Origin: Acidimicrobiaceae bacterium
GTDB taxonomy: Bacteria; Actinomycetota; Acidimicrobiia; Acidimicrobiales; RAAP-2
Direction: 5' to 3'
Length of the DNA stretch: 19,226 bases
NCBI GenBank assembly: GCA_003164275.1
Contig: PLSY01000178.1
Location: 26,145-45,370, forward strand
Part shown: positions 14,115 to 19,226 of the stretch, piece after piece
How positions within the stretch are numbered: the stretch's first letter is position 1
Layout: the number at the start of each line of letters is the position of its first letter
The notes under the pieces: model-generated
Database searches by the model: none
Seen by the model: only the letters and a program-made list of their open reading frames with translations
What the model was told of the DNA's origin: nothing
Position numbers and translations under genes: made by a program

Positions 14115-15750
14115 GATCGGAATCCCAGGTCCGGCCCCGACCGCCCGTTCGCCGCGGTCGGTCATTTTCGGCACGACCGCCCATAAGGCACTTCGTTCCG
14201 GGGCCATCTGGGGCTACGTCTTCGGAATCGCCATCGCCTCGTCATCACTCAGCTACACGAAGCTCTACAGGACTGAGGTCCAGCGAGATGCCCTTGCTGC
14301 CGCCTACGGGACCAACCGGGCTACGGCCGCCATCTTCGGGCCGGCACCGCTACTCCAGACTGTGTCTGGCTTCACCATCTTCAAAATCGGGATGACCTTG
14401 ACCATCCTCGGAGCGATCTGGGGCTTATTGACCAGCACCCGGCTACTTCGTGGTGAAGAGGAAGAGGGTCGATGGGAACTACTGCTCACTGGCCAGACGA
14501 GCCGCCGCCGGGCCGTCCTGCAGGCGGCGATCGGTCTGGCAGCAGGCGCCGTCACCCTCTGGGCCGTCACTGCCGCCATCGCCATTTGCACCGGATTGGA
14601 TTCTGAGGTCTCGATCACGGTAGGGGCTGCGACGTACTTGGCTCTCGCTCTGGTGACTCCGGCGGTCATGTTCTTGGGCATCGGCGTCCTTACCAGCCAG
14701 TTCGCAGCCACTCGGCGTCAGGCTGCCGCCTATGCCTCGGTCTTTTTGGGCATCAGCTATGCCCTTCGGATGCTCGCCGATGCAGGAGTCGGACTCCACG
14801 GACTGATCTGGGTATCTCCACTCGGTTGGGTGGAAGAGCTCAGGCCCCTCACCGACCCCCAGCCCATCGCCCTGTTGCCGATCGCCGGACTCACCGGAGT
14901 CGTCCTGCTGGCCGCTGTGCTCTTGGCCGACCGGCGGGACGTCGGCGCCAGCATTCTGGGCGACCGGACGCCCTTGCGTTCCCACCTCCGCCTGTTGAAC
15001 AGCCCGATGGGACTCGCTATCCGCCTTACTCGAGGCACGGTGATCGCCTGGTGGGTGGCGATCGCACTCTCCGGCTTCCTCTACGGCCTGATCGCCAAGT
15101 CGGCGGGTTCGACGATCTCCGGTTCGTCCGTCCATACGGTGTTCACCCGGCTTGGCTCCACTGGAACAGGCGCCGAGGCAGTCCTCGGAATCTGCTTTCT
15201 TGTCATCGCCGTGCTCGTTGCCTTCCTGGGAGCGGGGCAGCTTGCCGCTGCTCGGACCGAGGAGTCAACCGGCCGGATCGACTCTGTGCTCGCGCTACCT
15301 GTCTCTCGAGCCCAGTGGCTCGCAGGTCGACTGCTCGTCGTGGTGGCCTGCCTGGTGGCGAGCGGTCTCATCGCCGGTCTGTTCGCCTGGATGGGCGCCG
15401 CCAGCCAGCACTCGGGAATTGGAGCCGGCGTCCTTCTCGGCGCCGGTATCAACCTCGTCCCGCCGGCCATCGTGATCCTAGGCATTGGGGTTTTGGCATT
15501 CGGCGTGGCGCCGAGGAGTGCTTCGGCGGTCGTCTACGGCTATTTGGGCTGGTCGCTGCTCGTGCTGATCGTCGGAGGCGTCGGAACAGCCGACCATTGG
15601 ATTCTGGACACCTCGGTGTTTCACCAGATGGCCTCGGCGCCGGCCGTCCCTCCCCGCTGGGCAGCGAACGGGATCATGGTGCTGATCGGCACAATGGCGG
15701 CCCTTGTGGGTGGCCTCGCATTCAGGCACCGGGACTTGAAAGGGGCATGA
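14104..15750 (+). CDS. ABC exporter permease (polyketide/antibiotic exporter-like)
   Basis: The roughly 548-residue membrane protein has about 12 hydrophobic segments in two similar halves (first from about GAIWGYVFGIAIASSSLSY, second from about GLAIRLTRGTVIAWWVAIAL). Each half has a cytoplasmic loop of the form R-x-EE-x2-GR-x-(E/D): RLLRGEEEEGRWELLL and ARTEESTGRIDSVLALPVSR. This is characteristic of permeases annotated as exporters of polyketide antibiotics. It pairs with the ATPase just upstream. Two starts are possible, ATG 14104 (11-nt overlap with the ATPase, favoured) and ATG 14071 (44-nt overlap); neither has a strong ribosome site, suggesting coupling. Confidence 0.85.
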   Translation: MPAEIGIPGPAPTARSPRSVIFGTTAHKALRSGAIWGYVFGIAIASSSLSYTKLYRTEVQRDALAAAYGTNRATAAIFGPAPLLQTVSGFTIFKIGMTLTILGAIWGLLTSTRLLRGEEEEGRWELLLTGQTSRRRAVLQAAIGLAAGAVTLWAVTAAIAICTGLDSEVSITVGAATYLALALVTPAVMFLGIGVLTSQFAATRRQAAAYASVFLGISYALRMLADAGVGLHGLIWVSPLGWVEELRPLTDPQPIALLPIAGLTGVVLLAAVLLADRRDVGASILGDRTPLRSHLRLLNSPMGLAIRLTRGTVIAWWVAIALSGFLYGLIAKSAGSTISGSSVHTVFTRLGSTGTGAEAVLGICFLVIAVLVAFLGAGQLAAARTEESTGRIDSVLALPVSRAQWLAGRLLVVVACLVASGLIAGLFAWMGAASQHSGIGAGVLLGAGINLVPPAIVILGIGVLAFGVAPRSASAVVYGYLGWSLLVLIVGGVGTADHWILDTSVFHQMASAPAVPPRWAANGIMVLIGTMAALVGGLAFRHRDLKGA

Positions 15751-15855
15751 CCTCTGGCTGTGGCCACGGCCATTGACTCCTCCAGAAAGAAGCTAAAGGT
15801 CTCCTGGTGGGCATGACGCATCCTCGGCATGCAGGGCTGGTGTTGTATCCCATGA

Positions 15856-15897
15856 AGGTGCCCTGCACCTCTCTACGTCAGGACGGAGTCAGTCCGT
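15856..15897. terminator. Two hairpins between convergent genes, possible bidirectional terminator
   Basis: AGGTGC-CCT-GCACCT (15856-15870) and ACGGA-GTCAG-TCCGT (15883-15897) are perfect short stems in the 156-bp gap between the ABC permease stop and the SGNH hydrolase stop. Neither has a long U-tract, so they are weak intrinsic terminators at best. Confidence 0.4.
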
Positions 15898-15906
15898 TGT
15901 CCCCGT

Positions 15907-16839
15907 CTATACACACAGTCTTTGCGGGAGGGTCGTGGGGCTGGATCTGACCTGGCCGAGCGGTTGAAGGCCCAGGCCGGCCAAGGGCTCGACGAGGAGT
16001 CCGTGAGCGAATCGGAGGCTTCCGTCAGAAGCGGCACCGACGCCATTGGTGCCGGGAGCATCGCAGTGGATGGCGTCGGAGCCGCCGTATCGAACCTGTT
16101 CACGCCCATCGACACACGATTGGCCGGTACCAGGTTGGCACGGGAGATACAGCGCCCATCCGAGGCCAGGTCCGGAGATAGCTGCAGCGGCAGTTGTGTC
16201 GTAGGTCCAGCCCTTCGACGATGCGAGCTTCGACATCATGGCGTTGAACGCAGGATCGCCGTTGTAGCCGTGTTGGGTTTGGTCCTGCCATCCCTCCGGG
16301 ATAGCCGGATTGCGGGCCGGAGTTGCCGAGAGATAGACGTGGGCACCGGTCTGGGCCGCCAACGTTCCCATGGCGGTCAGGGACCTGCGGTAGGTGGCCA
16401 CGATGGTCGACAGGCTGTACGCGGTTGTCGGCTTCTGTATGCATGCGTGGTCTGACACCCCGGGGTTCCCGGTGAAGGCAAGTACGACTGCTTTCGGCCG
16501 TTCAGACTCGAGGGTGGCTTTGAACGACAGATATCCACCTCCAAAGGCGCGAGCGGCGCGGTACCCCGTCCATAGATCGCAAGGGCTGGCGCCCACTCCG
16601 GCGAGGACTGTGGTGGATGTTCCGGACGGTGTGAAGCCTTTCAGGTCGGCCATCGCCGCGGCGATTAGAGAGTCTCCGACAATGAGTAGCGCCGGCCTTC
16701 CCTGGGCGCTCACATTTGCACTCCCGCAGGCAATGGTGCTCGCTCCGAGGATCAAGGCCATCAACAGACCCAGTCCGATTGAGCGTGGAGTCCCTCGTCG
16801 ACGAAAACACCTTCGATCACCGAGAGAGCGCCGCCCCAT
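15907..16839 (-). CDS. Exported SGNH/GDSL-type hydrolase or esterase
   Basis: The 310-residue protein has an Arg-rich N-terminus, then a hydrophobic segment (IGLGLLMALILGASTIAC, about 21-38), consistent with a secretion signal. C38 could be a lipoprotein cysteine, but the -3 Thr makes a poor lipobox. The mature part opens with block I LLIVGDSLIAAA (nucleophile S57). Near the C-terminus SDAIHCD supplies the D255/H258 pair of the triad. SGNH enzymes of this kind act on O-acyl groups of glycans or lipids. The start overlaps the stop of the VOC gene as TAATG, which indicates coupled translation and excludes longer readings. The substrate is unknown. Confidence 0.8.
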   Translation of the reverse strand: MGRRSLGDRRCFRRRGTPRSIGLGLLMALILGASTIACGSANVSAQGRPALLIVGDSLIAAAMADLKGFTPSGTSTTVLAGVGASPCDLWTGYRAARAFGGGYLSFKATLESERPKAVVLAFTGNPGVSDHACIQKPTTAYSLSTIVATYRRSLTAMGTLAAQTGAHVYLSATPARNPAIPEGWQDQTQHGYNGDPAFNAMMSKLASSKGWTYDTTAAAAISGPGLGWALYLPCQPGTGQSCVDGREQVRYGGSDAIHCDAPGTNGVGAASDGSLRFAHGLLVEPLAGLGLQPLGQVRSSPTTLPQRLCV

Positions 16840-17231
16840 TAGGCCTCTTCTGTGTCGGGCTGCTCCCCCGTATGAAGCTGGACGATCGCGCCGTCGGGAT
16901 CCTCGACCTCGATAAAGCACCCGATGGTGCCTTGGGTCACCCCACTATGACCGACCCCGAGCCGATCCAACTCTTCAGCCCAAGCCGAAAGGTCGTTCGT
17001 CGTCAGCCCTAGAACATTGAACCCTCGCAACGCTGCGAGTGCGGTGGCGTCCATTCGATGTAGACCGAGGAGGACCCCGCTCGGGTGACGAAGGACCGCA
17101 CCGACTGCTCGGACCTCCTCTTCCTCATAGAGGAGGATGTCGAATCCGAACGTCGATCGATACCAGTCGGAGCTGGACTCAACGTCCCTTACGGGGAGCC
17201 GGATGTGATGAACTCCAATCAACGACGGCAT
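16839..17231 (-). CDS. VOC-superfamily (glyoxalase/dioxygenase-fold) protein
   Basis: The 130-residue single VOC domain opens HHIRLPVRDVESSSDWYRST and has GVLLGLHRM in the middle and FIEVEDPDGAIVQLHT at the end. Likely metal ligands are the early His, the His of LGLHRM and the Glu of IEVEDPDG. Members include glyoxalase I, fosfomycin-resistance enzymes, epimerases and extradiol dioxygenases; sequence alone does not choose among them. GGGAG sits about ten bases before the ATG. It is co-transcribed with the SGNH hydrolase (1-nt overlap), and a DevR-like box lies about 150 bp upstream. Confidence 0.85.
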   Translation of the reverse strand: MPSLIGVHHIRLPVRDVESSSDWYRSTFGFDILLYEEEEVRAVGAVLRHPSGVLLGLHRMDATALAALRGFNVLGLTTNDLSAWAEELDRLGVGHSGVTQGTIGCFIEVEDPDGAIVQLHTGEQPDTEEA

Positions 17232-17383
17232 GTCAGAAACTCCCAGCCATTGTGGATCGCCGAGTCAACGCTACCGAGCTGAGCTTGGATGCGCCCCATC
17301 GGCTTCCACACTAATTTGCACTGTCCGGACCCCAAGCCAGGTCCGCTCTTCACCAATTTAGGGGTGACGTCCGGCCGTCGACA

Positions 17384-17397
17384 GGGCCGAAGGTCCC
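17384..17397 (-). promoter_or_regulatory. Candidate DevR-like box upstream of the VOC-SGNH pair
   Basis: GGGCCGAAGGTCCC matches GGGAC-N4-GTCCC at 9 of 10 positions and is identical at 13 of 14 to the stress-operon box at 3039-3052. It sits in the 243-bp gap between the dehydrogenase pseudogene's stop and the VOC ATG, 153 bp upstream of the latter. Confidence 0.5.
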
Positions 17398-17474
17398 ACA
17401 AGTCCAGGACGGAATCGAGCCCGAACGTGAGAGGTTTCTCGATATCGGGACGATGTCGCTGACGACGTGGCGGT

Positions 17475-18138
17475 TCAGCGGAAATCGAACACCAGGCGGG
17501 CGTCGACCCCCAAGGTCTCGGGCCAGGGCGAGTTTGGAGTCCACCAGGTCGACGGCGGCCACCGACGCGCCGGCGACTCGGGCGTACGGCAAAGCCAGGT
17601 ATCCGAGGCCACCGACGCCGAAGATGCCGACAAGATCAGACGACCGGGCGCCGGACACCTTCATTGCTTTGTAGGTGGTGACGCCGGCGCAGGTCAGTGG
17701 TGCCGCGTCCAGAGGGTCGAGACTTTGGGGGACGTGTCCGACGGAGGCCGCCTCGGCCAGCGCCTACTCTGCGTAGGCTCCATTGACCGTGTATCCGTTC
17801 ATCTGCTGGTTGGGGCAGAGGGTCTCTCGTCCCGAGGCGCAGTACTCGCAGGTGCCGCAGGCATAACCGAACCAGGGGATGGCTACTGGATCGCCCTCGG
17901 CGACTTGACGAACACCGGCGCCGAGTGATTCGACGATCCCCACGCCCTCATGGTCGGAAATGAACGGGGGGTAGGGCTTGATCGGCCAGCCCCCGTGGGC
18001 GGCGTGGATATCGGTGTGGCACAGCTCACAGGTCTCGATCTTGACAACGACCTGTCCTGGTCCTGGCTCTGGTTACGCCACCTGCTCGACGCGCAAGGGT
18101 TGATCGAAGGCGTGGACAACAGCAGTTCGCCTGGCTAT
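17475..18138 (-). pseudogene. Broken zinc alcohol dehydrogenase (AdhP-like), copy 2
   Basis: One frame from about 18138 reads RRTAVVHAFDQPLRVEQVA, a TAA stop (18075-18073), PEPGPGQVVVKIETCELCHT, then IPWFGYACGTCEYCASGRET and GYTVNGAYAE. A TAG stop (17766-17764) stands where the family has Tyr (AEYALA), and the Rossmann region VGIFGVGGLGYLALPYARVA follows. At a run of five Gs (17511-17507) the frame changes and jumps straight to a C-terminal end VDARLVFDFR with TGA at 17477-17475, so most of the NAD-binding and C-terminal core is missing. Catalytic-zinc Cys/His and all four structural-zinc Cys remain. The start codon position reads ATA and may also be lost. The remnant lies directly after DUF779 and aldehyde dehydrogenase genes, a former ethanol/acetaldehyde oxidation operon. 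Confidence 0.87.
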
Positions 18139-18557
18139 TTCCCCTGGCTTGACTTGGGGCCTTGAACAGGGCCTTTTCGTGTTGCTCGGGGTTCGCTGGT
18201 AGGGAGCTCGTCGGCGCCGAACACTCGTGATCTGATGATGAAGTGCTTGTCCGTCCCGGCGGCCAGCGAGAACCCTTCCGGGTCACCCTCGCCGACGTCG
18301 AGGATGAGCTGGGTGTGCTTCCACGCTTCATACTGGCGATGGTCGATGTAGAACGGGCACCCGCCGACATGCCCCATAAGGACGTCATGGTCGCCGACGA
18401 CGAACTCTCCGTCGGCGAAGCAGATCGGAAGGCTCCCATCGCAGCAGCCGCCGGACTGGAAGAACATCACCGGCCCCCGGTCCTGGACAAGGTCGACGAT
18501 GGCGGCGAGCGCGGCCGGTGTGGCGATCACACCTGGTGCCACCGTCGATCTGTCCAT
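18135..18557 (-). CDS. DUF779 family protein (aldehyde-dehydrogenase-associated)
   Basis: This 140-residue protein has the family hallmarks MFFQSGGCCDGSLPICF, DVLMGHVGGCPFYID and YEAWKHTQLILDV. DUF779 genes are habitually found next to acetaldehyde/aldehyde dehydrogenase genes, as here; the biochemical role is not established. The paired Cys (SGGCCDGS) suggests a metal or redox role, by inference only. AGGGAA precedes the ATG by about nine bases. It starts 16 bp after the aldehyde dehydrogenase stop and ends where the broken dehydrogenase begins. The last 25 or so residues are Pro/Lys-rich and beyond the conserved core. Confidence 0.9.
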   Translation of the reverse strand: MDRSTVAPGVIATPAALAAIVDLVQDRGPVMFFQSGGCCDGSLPICFADGEFVVGDHDVLMGHVGGCPFYIDHRQYEAWKHTQLILDVGEGDPEGFSLAAGTDKHFIIRSRVFGADELPTSEPRATRKGPVQGPKSSQGK

Positions 18558-18573
18558 AGCGACCGTTCCCTGG

Positions 18574-19226
<653 letters not shown>

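Noticed and set aside
14479..15135. 218-residue - strand frame within the ABC permease
   Set aside because: Hydrophilic Gly/Asp/Gln-rich translation opposite a membrane protein; typical antisense shadow.
15755..15772. Imperfect palindrome TGGCTGTGGCCACGGCCA after the ABC permease stop
   Set aside because: Short, GC-rich near-palindrome with no matching copy or clear role.

Overview
The window is high-GC, densely coded DNA with short intergenic gaps. Tandem universal stress proteins, a DevS/DevR-type two-component system, an AdhP-type dehydrogenase with its DUF779 partner, and an actinobacterial-style IS110 element all point to Actinomycetota. One of the less-studied deep branches such as Acidimicrobiia is a guess only. 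No tRNA, rRNA or CRISPR array was seen.

Layout. 1-540 (-) is the N-terminal part of an APC amino-acid permease. 658-2621 holds a divergent DevS-like sensor kinase (-) and DevR-like regulator (+). A small coiled-coil protein (2623-2979, -) faces a + strand operon running 3187-7049: small unknown protein, double-domain USP, HTH-PNPOx fusion, GNAT acetyltransferase, HDAC-family deacetylase, single-domain USP. The last four joints overlap by 4-10 nt. A shattered alcohol dehydrogenase pseudogene (7181-7592) runs into a DHA2 drug-efflux gene (7564-9297). An ammonium transporter gene (9506-12553) is split by a 1773-bp IS110 element. A 646-bp stretch without a recognisable gene leads into an ABC exporter pair (13200-15750). 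On the - strand follow a VOC-SGNH gene pair (17231-15907), a second broken alcohol dehydrogenase, a DUF779 gene, and the C-terminal part of an aldehyde dehydrogenase that runs off the right edge.

How it fits together. A shared palindromic motif, close to GGGAC-N4-GNCCC and resembling the mycobacterial DevR (DosR) box, occurs in front of the permease, the stress operon, amt and the VOC-SGNH pair. This suggests that the local DevS/DevR pair controls a hypoxia or energy-stress regulon. Its centrepiece is a translationally coupled acetyltransferase and deacetylase lying between two USP genes, which suggests reversible acetylation of the USPs or other stress proteins.

The IS110 element is unusually readable. 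Its 5' non-coding end contains four short segments, in the order and polarity expected of a bridge RNA, that match the left target, right target, right element end and left element end. Each match abuts or includes the shared TCA at the insertion point. Removing the element restores the amt reading frame exactly. The transposase has an apparent one-base C-terminal frameshift. The ethanol/acetaldehyde oxidation genes show decay: both alcohol dehydrogenase copies are broken, while DUF779 is intact and the visible part of the aldehyde dehydrogenase is uninterrupted.
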